Shown here: piece after piece, positions 22,786-31,530 of the stretch
Layout of the letters: each line of letters begins with the position of its first letter
Position numbering within the stretch: position 1 is the stretch's first letter
The notes under the pieces: model-generated
Seen by the model: the letters and a program-made list of their open reading frames with translations, nothing else
The model's database searches: none
What the model was told of the DNA's origin: nothing
Made by a program: the position numbers and the translations under genes
Origin: Ilyomonas sp965219515
Lineage (GTDB): Bacteria > Bacteroidota > Bacteroidia > Chitinophagales > Chitinophagaceae
Direction of reading: 5' to 3'
Length of the DNA stretch: 64,000 bases
NCBI GenBank assembly: GCA_965219515.1
Contig: OZ244776.1
Location: 2,790,001 to 2,854,000, forward strand

Positions 22786-25644
22786 TTACAGTCCCAGCTC
22801 CGCTTTTACAAAAGGCGCCGTGTGGCTCTCTGTGTTCGTAACCATTTCTTCGGGTGTGCCTGTAAATAAAATTTTGCCGCCGCCGCCGCCGCCTTCCGGT
22901 CCCAGATCAATGATGTAATCTGCCACTTTAATTACATCTAAGTTGTGTTCAATTACCAATACGGTATTGCCTCTGTCAACCAGTTTGTTCAATACATCCA
23001 GCAAATGCTGAATGTCCTGAAAATGCAGTCCGGTAGTAGGTTCATCTAAAATATAAAACGTTTTGCCGGTATCTTTTTTAGCCAATTCCGTAGCCAGTTT
23101 TACGCGCTGCGCTTCACCGCCGCTCAGCGTTACGGCCGATTGCCCTAATGTAATATAACCCAGGCCAACATCCTGCAGCACTTTAATTTTTCGATAGATA
23201 TAAGGCACCGCATGAAAAAATTCTACCGCTTCATCCACCGTCATGTTCAGCACGTCGGAAATAGATTTTCCTTTATACCTGATCTCTAATGTTTCGCGGT
23301 TATAGCGTTTGCCGTTACATTTTTCGCAATGCACATATACATCAGGCAAAAAATTCATTTCTATCACGCGCATACCGCCGCCTTCGCACACATCGCAGCG
23401 GCCGCCTTTTACATTGAACGAAAAACGACCGGCATTATAACCGCGTATTTTGGCTTCCGGAATGGCGGCGAATAAGGTTCGTATATCGGTAAAAAAACCG
23501 CAATACGTTGCCGGGTTGCTGCGTGGCGTTCTGCCAATGGGCGACTGATCTATTTCAATTACTTTATCAATATGTTCAAGTCCTTTTATGTCTTTATACG
23601 GCAACGCGGCCCTGCGCGATTTATAACAATGCTGAGACAACAACGGGTATAAGGTTTCGTTGATTAAGGTTGACTTGCCGCTGCCGCTTACGCCCGAAAC
23701 AACAATGAATTTCCCCAGCGGAAATGTGGCGGTTACATTTTTTAAATTGTTACCATCTGCGCCTTTTAATTCTAATTTTTTTCCATTGCCTTGCCGGCGT
23801 TCTGCGGGAATGGCGATTGATTTTTTGCCGCTTAAATACTGTGCCGTATCCGAGCCGGATTTAAGTACCATTTTTGGTGTGCCCGCAGCCACGATGGCGC
23901 CGCCGTGCTTGCCTGCACCGGGACCAATATCCACGAGGTGATCGGCAGCCATCATAATGTCTTTATCATGCTCTACCACAAGCACGCTGTTGCCAATGTT
24001 ACGCAGGTTTTGCAATGCCGAAATAAGTCGCTGGTTATCTCGCTGATGCAGGCCGATAGAAGGCTCGTCCAATATGTAAGTAATGCCCTGCAGTTGCGAG
24101 CCGATTTGCGTAGCCAGTCGAATGCGCTGCGCTTCGCCACCGCTTAATGTGCGGGAAGAACGGTTGAGTGTGAGATACGTTAAACCCACGTCTAATAAAA
24201 ATTGCAGCCGTTCCCTGATTTCTTTCATGATGTCTTTGGCAATCAGGTTTTGCTTTTTACTTAGCCTGTTTTCAATGCCGGTAAACCAGGTAAGCAATTT
24301 ATCTAAATCCTTGTCGCTAAGCTGAGCGATGTTTTGTTCAGCTACGCGAAACCAGGCGCTTTCTTTTTTTAATCTCGTGCCCAAACAGGTGGGGCAGGTT
24401 TTCAGTTCCATAAATTTCTCTACCCATTCTCGCATGTTATCGGTGCTGGTAGAAGAATTAAACCAACGATTCAGCATTGGAATAATGCCTTCAAATTCGC
24501 CGGAATACATATCGTAAGGCACACTGTAATCCAGGTCTTCCGCCGTTATGCCTTCTTCGTTACCATACAGCAAATAATTGATGGCTTTTTCGGGTAACTC
24601 TTTAATCGGTTTATCAAGACTGATTTTGTTTTTTCGGGCAAGCTGCGCGATGTTTTTATAAACATACGCTTCGCGTTCTTCGCCCAGCGGCGCAATGCCA
24701 CCCTCTTTAATGCTTTTATTTTTGTCAGGCATCACTTCGTCGAGGCTTACGGTGTAAACCGAACCCAGTCCTTTGCAGGTTGGGCAGGCGCCATACGGCG
24801 AGTTAAAAGAGAATGCGTTTGGCGATGGCTCTTCATAAGAAATGCCCGTGTCTTCGCACATAAGCTGTTTGGAATATTGCACCAGTTTATCGCTGTCGTT
24901 TATCAGCAAAAACATCAGCTCTTTGCCGGTTTTTAATGTTTGCTGCACACTTTGGCTAAGGCGCACTTTCATATCATCCGTTACTTTCAGGCGATCAATC
25001 ACCACTTCAATGTCGTGAATTTTATAACGGTCAACCTGCATCTTCGGGGTAATGTCTTTTACTTCGCCATCTACTCTCACTTTCACAAAACCGCGTTTGC
25101 GGATGTCTTCAAACAATTCGCGGTAATGACCTTTTCTGCCGCGCACCAGCGGCGCCAGCAGCGTTATTTTCTGATCGCTGAAGCGTTCAATGATGTTTTG
25201 TAAAATTTCTTCCTCGCTAAACTTCACCATTTTTTTTCCGGTATTATAGCTATACGCTTCGCCGATGCGGGCAAACAACAAACGCAGAAAATCGTATATT
25301 TCGGTAATGGTGCCAACGGTGGAGCGTGGATTCTTTCCCGTGGTTTTTTGCTCGATGGAAATAACCGGACTTAAGCCGATGATTTTATCAACATCCGGTC
25401 GCTCCATATCGCCAATAAACTGCCGCGCATATGCGCTGAAGCTTTCCATATAACGACGCTGACCTTCGTTGTATATGGTGTCGAAGGCAAGAGACGATTT
25501 GCCGCTGCCGCTAACGCCGGTAAAAACCACCAGTTTGTTTTTCGGAATGCTGATGTCTATGTTTTTCAGGTTGTGCTCTCTTGCGCCGATTACTTCTATC
25601 TGTTCATCTTCCAATACCGGCTGTTCGCGTTTCATTTTTGCCAT
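22786..25644 (-). CDS. uvrA: Excinuclease ABC subunit A
   Basis: 952 residues from the ATG at 25644 (MAKMKREQPVL). The damage-recognition ATPase of nucleotide excision repair, acting as a dimer with UvrB in the cytoplasm. Two ABC modules: Walker A GVSGSGKSSLAFDT and GVSGSGKSTLINET, signatures LSGGEAQRIRLA and LSGGEAQRVKLA, Walker B YILDEPSIGLH and YILDEPTTGLH. Zinc-binding sites are CPTCKGLG / CPTCLGTR and CDVCEGGG / CEKCNGKR. A TTG at 25656 also opens the frame but overlaps a TATCTTTG promoter box, so the ATG at 25644 or 25635 is preferred, giving a very short or absent leader. It is a full-length member of the family. Confidence 0.98.
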   Translation of the reverse strand: MAKMKREQPVLEDEQIEVIGAREHNLKNIDISIPKNKLVVFTGVSGSGKSSLAFDTIYNEGQRRYMESFSAYARQFIGDMERPDVDKIIGLSPVISIEQKTTGKNPRSTVGTITEIYDFLRLLFARIGEAYSYNTGKKMVKFSEEEILQNIIERFSDQKITLLAPLVRGRKGHYRELFEDIRKRGFVKVRVDGEVKDITPKMQVDRYKIHDIEVVIDRLKVTDDMKVRLSQSVQQTLKTGKELMFLLINDSDKLVQYSKQLMCEDTGISYEEPSPNAFSFNSPYGACPTCKGLGSVYTVSLDEVMPDKNKSIKEGGIAPLGEEREAYVYKNIAQLARKNKISLDKPIKELPEKAINYLLYGNEEGITAEDLDYSVPYDMYSGEFEGIIPMLNRWFNSSTSTDNMREWVEKFMELKTCPTCLGTRLKKESAWFRVAEQNIAQLSDKDLDKLLTWFTGIENRLSKKQNLIAKDIMKEIRERLQFLLDVGLTYLTLNRSSRTLSGGEAQRIRLATQIGSQLQGITYILDEPSIGLHQRDNQRLISALQNLRNIGNSVLVVEHDKDIMMAADHLVDIGPGAGKHGGAIVAAGTPKMVLKSGSDTAQYLSGKKSIAIPAERRQGNGKKLELKGADGNNLKNVTATFPLGKFIVVSGVSGSGKSTLINETLYPLLSQHCYKSRRAALPYKDIKGLEHIDKVIEIDQSPIGRTPRSNPATYCGFFTDIRTLFAAIPEAKIRGYNAGRFSFNVKGGRCDVCEGGGMRVIEMNFLPDVYVHCEKCNGKRYNRETLEIRYKGKSISDVLNMTVDEAVEFFHAVPYIYRKIKVLQDVGLGYITLGQSAVTLSGGEAQRVKLATELAKKDTGKTFYILDEPTTGLHFQDIQHLLDVLNKLVDRGNTVLVIEHNLDVIKVADYIIDLGPEGGGGGGKILFTGTPEEMVTNTESHTAPFVKAELGL

Positions 25645-25653
25645 AGGTGACTG

Positions 25654-25661
25654 CAAAGATA
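25654..25661 (-). promoter_or_regulatory. Promoter -7 box of uvrA
   Basis: TATCTTTG on the minus strand is an exact TAnnTTTG match, with TTTTG about 16 bases upstream. The likely transcription start falls within about 8 bases, practically at the uvrA ATG, so uvrA mRNA may be nearly leaderless. Confidence 0.6.
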
Positions 25662-25701
25662 TTTACAGAATGATTGCCAAAACGCTAAACATTTTAGTTT
25701 G

Positions 25702-25827
25702 GTGAAAGGGTATTCCGGCGCAACTTTTATGTGGGTGAAAGAAAATTATAAACCGGAGAAAGAGAACGGTTGGTATAAGGAACAGGAATATTTGTATTCG
25801 TTTTTACATGCCTTTGATAATCGTTGA
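25702..25827 (+). pseudogene. Coding-like 3' tail of an unrecognised gene
   Basis: A 41-codon frame without a good start ends at TGA 25825-25827 and reads as normal protein: VKGYSGATFMWVKENYKPE then NGWYKEQEYLYSFLHAFD. Residue composition and codon use look coding, and uvrA's promoter region directly abuts its open side. It is probably the surviving end of a deleted gene. I cannot name the family. Confidence 0.45.
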
Positions 25828-25957
25828 TAATGATGTAGTCTTTCACAACCGAATGTTCGGTAATTTATAAAAAGCGAACAGCGGAATACGATAAAAACAG
25901 GGAAAGAAAAACAATACTGACTGAATTGTTTATTTTCATCGGCACAAAACCAACACT

Positions 25958-27235
25958 ATGAAATACCTTTTTCTCTTTCTTCTTCTTAGCTGCTCGTTAT
26001 TACTTCATGCGCAAAAAACCATTATTTACTGCGGTAAATTAATAGATGTAAAAAATGCAAAAATGCTGACCGACATGAGCATAGTGGCGGACAGCGGCAT
26101 CATTGCCAATGTAGCAAAAGGATACATGCAGGCCAATGCTTCCGACAAAGTGATTGATCTGAAAAGTAAAACGGTAATGCCTGGTTTAATAGACTGCCAT
26201 GTTCACTTAGAAAGCGAAACCAGCCCAACAGAATTTGCAGATGGCTTCCGTTTAAACCCGGCCGATTATGCTTACCGTTCCATCGGTTATGCGCAAAAAA
26301 CCTCGCTTGCAGGCTTTACAACGGTAAGAGATGTAGGCGGCACTGGCGTAAACATTTCGCTGCGCAATGCTGTTAATCAGGGTTTGGTAATTGGTCCGCG
26401 CATCTTTACCGCAGGCAAAATCATTGCTTCTACCGGAGGTCATGCCGATCCGACAACGGGTTTGAATGATGAGTTCAGGGGCGACCCCGGTGTAACAGAA
26501 GGTGTGGCCAATGGTGTAGATGAATGTATAAAAGCCGTTCGCGAACGTTATAAAGAGGGAAGCGATTTAATTAAAATAACCGCATCGGGCGGCGTATTTA
26601 GTCTGGAAAAAGACGGTACCGGCGCACAGTTTTCCGAAGACGAAATAAGAGCCATTGTGCAAACGGCAAAAGACTATGGCATGAAGGTAGCCGCTCATGC
26701 GCATGGCGCCGAAGCCATAAAACGCGTGGTGCTGGCTGGTGTGGCTTCCATAGAGCATGGCACATACATGAATGATGAAGACATGACTTTGATGAAGACG
26801 CATAACACATACTATGTACCGACCATTATTGCCGGTAAATCGGTAGCCGATTCTGCCCTGAAGCCAAACTATTTCCCCGAAGTAATTGCGCGTAAGGCGC
26901 GGGCGGTAGGTCCGGTAATTCAAAATACGTTTGCCAAAGCATACAAAGCGGGTGTAAAAATTGCATTCGGCACCGATGCGGGCGTGTATGCGCACGGCAA
27001 AAACTGGATGGAATTTGTATATATGAGCGAAGCCGGTATGCCTGCTTTGGAAGCCATACAAGCCGCTACGGTAAATGCGGCCGACGTCATTGGCATCGGT
27101 GATGAAACCGGCGTGATAGAGAAAGGAAAGCGGGCAGATATTGTTGCCGTTGACGGCGACCCAATGCAGAATATACATGTAATGGGTAAAGTAGCTTTTG
27201 TAATGAAGGGCGGTGTGGTGTATAAAGGAATGTGA
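25958..27235 (+). CDS. Secreted amidohydrolase (imidazolonepropionase/Xaa-Pro dipeptidase-like), copy 1
   Basis: 425 residues with a signal peptide (MKYLFLFLLLSCSLLLHAQ). Metal-dependent amidohydrolase TIM barrel: GLIDCHVHLE with the HxH metal pair, KITASGG containing the bridging Lys, AHAHG and EHGTYM with the two metal His, and FGTDAGVY with the catalytic Asp. The C-terminal composite beta domain ends RADIVAVDGDP and KVAFVMKGG. Related enzymes hydrolyse N-acyl amino acids, prolyl dipeptides or organophosphates. A paralogue with the same layout is at 31531. The next gene (DUF2809) starts 9 bases later. Confidence 0.92.
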   Translation: MKYLFLFLLLSCSLLLHAQKTIIYCGKLIDVKNAKMLTDMSIVADSGIIANVAKGYMQANASDKVIDLKSKTVMPGLIDCHVHLESETSPTEFADGFRLNPADYAYRSIGYAQKTSLAGFTTVRDVGGTGVNISLRNAVNQGLVIGPRIFTAGKIIASTGGHADPTTGLNDEFRGDPGVTEGVANGVDECIKAVRERYKEGSDLIKITASGGVFSLEKDGTGAQFSEDEIRAIVQTAKDYGMKVAAHAHGAEAIKRVVLAGVASIEHGTYMNDEDMTLMKTHNTYYVPTIIAGKSVADSALKPNYFPEVIARKARAVGPVIQNTFAKAYKAGVKIAFGTDAGVYAHGKNWMEFVYMSEAGMPALEAIQAATVNAADVIGIGDETGVIEKGKRADIVAVDGDPMQNIHVMGKVAFVMKGGVVYKGM

Positions 27236-27244
27236 TAAAAGAAA

Positions 27245-27622
27245 ATGATGCTTACATTCCGTGTTCGCTACTTTATTATTGCCGTTTTATTATTCATTAC
27301 AGAAGTGCTGATTGCGCTATATGTGCATGATGCTTTTGTGCGACCGTATGTTGGTGATTTTTTGGTTGTAATGCTGTTGTATTGCTTTGTCAGAAGTTTT
27401 GTAAACGCTTCTGTATTGCCCGTTGCCATTGGTGTTTTGCTGTTTGCTTTTGCAATAGAAACCGGGCAATACTTTCATTTGATTTTTCTATTGGGATGGG
27501 AACAGTCTGCGCTGGCAAGAGCCGTCATCGGAACTTCTTTTGCTTGGAACGATTTGCTGATGTATGTGCTGGGAACTGCGTTCATCATCATAGTTGAAAA
27601 GTACAGGAGCAGCAAGGCATAA
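27245..27622 (+). CDS. DUF2809 membrane protein
   Basis: 125 residues with four predicted TM helices; RYFIIAVLLFITEVLIALYVHD at the N-terminus and GTSFAWNDLLMYVLGTAFIII at the C-terminus are typical of DUF2809. It resembles small VanZ-like membrane proteins; function unknown. It starts 9 bases after the amidohydrolase stop, so the two are likely co-transcribed. Adjacent ATG codons at 27245 and 27248 are both possible starts. Confidence 0.85.
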   Translation: MMLTFRVRYFIIAVLLFITEVLIALYVHDAFVRPYVGDFLVVMLLYCFVRSFVNASVLPVAIGVLLFAFAIETGQYFHLIFLLGWEQSALARAVIGTSFAWNDLLMYVLGTAFIIIVEKYRSSKA

Positions 27623-27629
27623 CGGTAAC

Positions 27630-27824
27630 ATGCAGGACGATTATGTAAAATTTATTTGCTTTGCGCTGGATAAAATCGATTACAAAGAAGGCATTGTTAG
27701 CATTAGTATTTTAATTAAAAAAAAGATTAGAAAAGCAAATTATTTCATAATCATTACCCTTTTTTATTTCTTCGTTCTTTTAAATAGGGCTCTGAAAGAA
27801 GCTTATGAAGATTTTTATCGCTAA
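27630..27824 (+). CDS. Possible small membrane protein, 64 residues
   Basis: From the ATG at 27630 the frame gives MQDDYVKFICFALDKIDY, then a lysine-rich stretch and one hydrophobic segment (NYFIIITLFYFFVLLN). It starts 7 bases after DUF2809. I do not recognise it; composition is plausible for a small membrane protein, but the region beyond it looks decayed, so it may be a fragment. Confidence 0.35.
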   Translation: MQDDYVKFICFALDKIDYKEGIVSISILIKKKIRKANYFIIITLFYFFVLLNRALKEAYEDFYR

Positions 27825-27919
27825 ATGATATTTTTTACAAAATATTCTGTTGATACAAATTCACATTTAGATTCTTTTGCTGTTGCTTTCTCAATTGATG
27901 AAGTCAAATAAAGAATTGA

Positions 27920-28048
27920 GGGTTAGGTTTAATTATATCAGGACAAACCAGCCAATGGCTGCAGCAATACATTGCAATAAGTGAAGAAAAGAATCTCGTC
28001 AAAAAAGCAAAACAAAAAACAGAAGCGGCGCGAATAAGTATGTTTTAA
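27920..28048 (+). pseudogene. Coding-like fragment upstream of the Fic gene
   Basis: A 42-codon open stretch after a TGA reads SGQTSQWLQQYIAISEEK then NLVKKAKQKTEAARISMF and stops at TAA 28046-28048. It has no start codon and looks like the C-terminal end of a lost protein. The family is not recognised. Confidence 0.35.
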
Positions 28049-28114
28049 TGGCTTGTATTCAATTCACCAAACCAAAAGGAAACTGAGCGGCTGATATTGA
28101 AATTAACACTTTAC

Positions 28115-28188
28115 TTTTTGTCCTGCTTTCTCCTGATACACGACAAAAAACGCATTTTTTGTCCTACGTTTGTCTTATATAAGACAAA
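28115..28188. promoter_or_regulatory. Palindromic operator-like sites before the Fic gene
   Basis: Five copies of the half-site GACAAA/TTTGTC occur in 74 bases: a single TTTTTGTC (28115-28122), a palindrome GACAAAAAA-CGCA-TTTTTTGTC (28142-28163), and a perfect 20-bp palindrome TTTGTCTTATATAAGACAAA (28169-28188) that ends 2 bases before the ATG. The arrangement suggests a repressor site, possibly autoregulation by the Fic protein's C-terminal winged-helix region. Confidence 0.7.
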
Positions 28189-28190
28189 AA

Positions 28191-29252
28191 ATGCTGAAAC
28201 CGTTGCCTGTTGCCCGTGAGATAGAAACGAAACAAGTGCTGCGCAAAGTAGTACAGGCGCACAAGGCTTTAGCTGAATTAAAAGGCGTTATTACCAGCAT
28301 TCCTAACGAAAACATTCTGACAGAAACCCTTGCTTTGCGTGAAGCCAGAGAAAGCTCTGCTATCGAAAATATCATTAGCACATTTGCCGAAGTGTATCAA
28401 AGCAGCTTGCTGATGCGTCAGTTTGCATCGCCTGCTGCTAAAGAAGTGCATCAGTATGCCGAAGCTTTAAAAACAGGTTTCGGGTTTATAAAGAAGCATG
28501 GTTTTCTTAGCAACAATCATATCCTTCAAATTCATGCTATCATTGAACAAAATGATGCAGGTTTTAGAAAGCTGCCAGGCACGAAACTAATGAATGATAA
28601 AACAGGCGAAGTTGTTTACACACCGCCTCAAGATAATGCAACCATTACCATTCTGATGGCGAACTTGGAAATGATGATAAACAATGATGAGATGATGGAT
28701 GTTGACCCGCTAATAAAAATGGCAATCATTCATTACCAGTTTGAAAGCATTCATCCGTTTTATGATGGTAATGGCAGAACCGGCAGAATCATCAATATAT
28801 TATATCTCGTGCAAAAAGGTTTATTGCATTTGCCGGTGCTGTATTTAAGCCGCTACATCATTCAACATAAAAACGATTATTACCGCCTGTTGCAGCAGGT
28901 AAGAGAAACAGATGAATGGGAAGAATGGATTTTGTATATGCTAAACGGCGTAGAAAAAACAGCTTTGAAAAGCATTACGCTGATTGGAAATATTAAAAAT
29001 CTGATGCAGCAATACAAGCAAACCATAAGAAATGAATTGCCAAAACTGTACAGCCAGGATTTGTTGAATAATTTGTTTAAATACCCATATACAAAAATCG
29101 AATTTTTGGAACGAGACCTCCGTATCAGCGCACGCACTGCCACACGTTACTTAGATGCATTGATTGAAAAAGAGTTGCTGCAAAAACAAAAGATAGGTAG
29201 AGATAATTTTTATTTGAACACATCCTTATTCGCTTTGCTGTCGGGCGAATAA
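28191..29252 (+). CDS. Fic-family AMP-transferase-type protein, class II (N-terminal inhibitory helix)
   Basis: 353 residues from the ATG at 28191; an upstream TTG frame extension runs through the palindromic operator and is rejected. The N-terminal Fic_N region carries the inhibitory motif SSAIEN (Ser55, Glu59, Asn60), fitting the (S/T)xxxE(G/N) rule. The Fic core motif HPFYDGNGRTGR starts at catalytic His188. The C-terminal part (about 270-350, with YTKIEFLERDLRISARTATRYL) looks like a winged helix-turn-helix DNA-binding domain. Such proteins usually transfer AMP to target proteins and are held inactive by the inhibitory Glu. The target is unknown. No separate antitoxin gene is adjacent, as expected for class II. 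Confidence 0.93.
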   Translation: MLKPLPVAREIETKQVLRKVVQAHKALAELKGVITSIPNENILTETLALREARESSAIENIISTFAEVYQSSLLMRQFASPAAKEVHQYAEALKTGFGFIKKHGFLSNNHILQIHAIIEQNDAGFRKLPGTKLMNDKTGEVVYTPPQDNATITILMANLEMMINNDEMMDVDPLIKMAIIHYQFESIHPFYDGNGRTGRIINILYLVQKGLLHLPVLYLSRYIIQHKNDYYRLLQQVRETDEWEEWILYMLNGVEKTALKSITLIGNIKNLMQQYKQTIRNELPKLYSQDLLNNLFKYPYTKIEFLERDLRISARTATRYLDALIEKELLQKQKIGRDNFYLNTSLFALLSGE

Positions 29253-29258
29253 GCCCAT

Positions 29259-31448
29259 TCACTCACCCGGATGATACGTGCGCTCTGCATGTTTCAGTAC
29301 ATCTTCTTTATAAAACAGTACATCTTTAAAATTACCCGTTGCATACATTTCCGCCTGGTCGGTGTAATGCGGTGATTGCGGGTTGAACGATTGCCCACCG
29401 GTGGTAACCGATTTGGCTTTGATTTTTCCCCCAAACTCTACGCAGGCGATAAACGAATTACCGTAATAGCCATAGCGTTTATCAGTGCCGGGAAAGCGTT
29501 TTGTTACAAATGCAGGCAGCGAGCCAAAAGCCGAAGCCGCAAAACTGATGGGCGAGCTTGGTTGTGCATCATCAAACATGCCGTTGGCGGGCCGCTGATA
29601 ACGATTTATTTTGCCCCAGGGAATGCGCCAATTGCCAAACCGCCGGGTAAGATCGTAGAGCGTTTCAGACAACAACTGTAGTCTTTCGGCTGACGTTGTG
29701 GTTTGCAGCATGGTAATAAATTGCTCTGTTAAATGATTTGCCTGATATGGATTGTCTGCCCGTTTTACTTTCTGCAAAAACCGATAGCCCGTTTCGATGG
29801 CTACCGTTGTGGCAACGGAAGTATCTGATGCCGTTTTGTTCCATGATTGTAACAGCAAAATGGCTTCGCGCAGCGATGATTGTAACGGATTTGTTTCTTC
29901 TAACGAATAGTAATCGTTCATCAAAACCGGAATTAATGTATCAAATAAGGTAAGATAATGGTTATAGCCAATGTTATGAATCATATCATCAACGGTAAGA
30001 TTACTGGCCTCACTTAACAAACGGGACGCATTGAGACCGCGAAAATTTTCGCCGTCAGGCGCCATGTAAACAGGATAATTTTCCTTTTTCGGGCTGCTGC
30101 TGCCGGATACGCTAAACGGCGTGGCATTGCAATTCTGAATAAAGCCGCTTGCCGGATTGTAAACATGCACAATAGAGTCAAGCGAATACATGCCTTTCCA
30201 GTCGGTTACCGATGTACTGCCGTCAACCGGCAGGCTGTAATCGTAATTTGTATTGCGGCGCGGCATAAAATTTCCATGCCAATATGCAATGTTGCCTTTG
30301 CTGTCGGCAAATACGGTATTGTCTGAAGCGTTGGCGCGCAGGTTCGTCACTTTTTTAAATTCTGCAAAACCTTTGGTTTTCGTGCGCAGCCACGATTGCT
30401 CTAACGCGATAAGCGAACGGTTGTTTTCGTGCAGACTAAGCCATTGCCCGTTTCGGCTGCCCATTACCGGGCCGTGAATGGTGTAATATAAAGTGAATGA
30501 TTGCTGCGCAAAACCATCGTTCTTTTTATAACGGATGATAATGAATTTGCTTTTAACAGGAGCTAACTTATCATCATATTTTGTGAACAACGAGTCATGT
30601 TGTTTGATGATTGTTTCGGTAAATAAATCTGCCACATCTGCAATGCCCGATGTGTGCATCCATCCGCAATGTTCATTAAAACCCTGAAACACAAAAAAAG
30701 TTCCCCAGGTAACGCCTCCGTACACATGCAGGCCTTCCTGGCTTTCCATTTCCATTTCGGAACGGTAATAAAACGTAACATGCGGATTGATGTAAAGTAT
30801 GGCATTGCCCGAAGCTGTTTTAGATGGCGATACCGCAAAACCGTTAGAACCCATCGGGTCGTTGCTGTACAATGAATTTGGTTTTTTAAAATAAGCGATG
30901 CTGCTGTCTTTGGCAGGATACAATTCTTTTATGTCATCCATTGTAATGCCGCCGTCCTGCGTGGCAGAAATGCTGCCGTTGGTACGCAGCAAGGCAAACC
31001 AGGGTTCAAAATGCGTCAGAACTTTGGGCTTTACTTCGGGATGCGTGAAGAGATAATAGTTTACGCCATCTGCTGCCGCATCCATTAATTTTTTTAGCCG
31101 GAGCGGGCTGTTATGATAATCTTTTTTGGCATCGCCGGTGTCGTAAATCAGGCGCATTTCAAGGTCGTTGTATAATTGCTCTTCGCCATACACTTCTGAA
31201 AGGCGGCCCATTATTTCCAGGTTGTTTTCTTCCACGCCCGCAAAATTTTCTTCGCATTGCGCATACAGCAATCCAAACACGGCGTCCGCATCGGTTTTTC
31301 CATATATGTGAGGTACGCCATAATTGTCGCGGATGATAGTAACATGTTGCGCTTCGGATTTATATTTCGTTATTTCGGACGGCGAAAAATATTGTGCAAA
31401 AGAAAGAAGCGGCAAAAAAAGAAAAAGCTGAAAAATAATTCTGTTCAT
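29259..31448 (-). CDS. Secreted penicillin-acylase-family (Ntn) amidohydrolase
   Basis: 729 residues from the ATG at 31448 (MNRIIFQLFLFLPLLSFAQ, signal peptide); an ATG at 31469 adds 7 residues but disrupts the signal pattern. Penicillin amidase fold made as a precursor: alpha-chain region with VTIIRDNYGVPHIYG, then the self-processing site G-SNGFAVSP with Ser201 as N-terminal nucleophile, and later oxyanion and catalytic Asn elements. Relatives cleave acyl amides such as N-acyl homoserine lactones, cephalosporins or cyclic lipopeptides. It is convergent with the Fic gene (6-base gap). A periplasmic location is likely. Confidence 0.92.
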   Translation of the reverse strand: MNRIIFQLFLFLPLLSFAQYFSPSEITKYKSEAQHVTIIRDNYGVPHIYGKTDADAVFGLLYAQCEENFAGVEENNLEIMGRLSEVYGEEQLYNDLEMRLIYDTGDAKKDYHNSPLRLKKLMDAAADGVNYYLFTHPEVKPKVLTHFEPWFALLRTNGSISATQDGGITMDDIKELYPAKDSSIAYFKKPNSLYSNDPMGSNGFAVSPSKTASGNAILYINPHVTFYYRSEMEMESQEGLHVYGGVTWGTFFVFQGFNEHCGWMHTSGIADVADLFTETIIKQHDSLFTKYDDKLAPVKSKFIIIRYKKNDGFAQQSFTLYYTIHGPVMGSRNGQWLSLHENNRSLIALEQSWLRTKTKGFAEFKKVTNLRANASDNTVFADSKGNIAYWHGNFMPRRNTNYDYSLPVDGSTSVTDWKGMYSLDSIVHVYNPASGFIQNCNATPFSVSGSSSPKKENYPVYMAPDGENFRGLNASRLLSEASNLTVDDMIHNIGYNHYLTLFDTLIPVLMNDYYSLEETNPLQSSLREAILLLQSWNKTASDTSVATTVAIETGYRFLQKVKRADNPYQANHLTEQFITMLQTTTSAERLQLLSETLYDLTRRFGNWRIPWGKINRYQRPANGMFDDAQPSSPISFAASAFGSLPAFVTKRFPGTDKRYGYYGNSFIACVEFGGKIKAKSVTTGGQSFNPQSPHYTDQAEMYATGNFKDVLFYKEDVLKHAERTYHPGE

Positions 31449-31530
31449 GTTTTCAAAATAACGAATCAATTTATAAAGCTTACCAATAAAACCAACATTC
31501 TTCTTTTCAATTATACTTTATCTTCCCGCA

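Noticed and set aside
26567..27178. 203-codon minus-strand frame within amidohydrolase copy 1
   Set aside because: Antisense shadow; the opposite strand encodes a complete enzyme with all metal ligands.
28170..28190. TTG start of the Fic gene at 28170
   Set aside because: It would translate through the 20-bp palindrome; the ATG at 28191 begins the expected Fic N-terminus.
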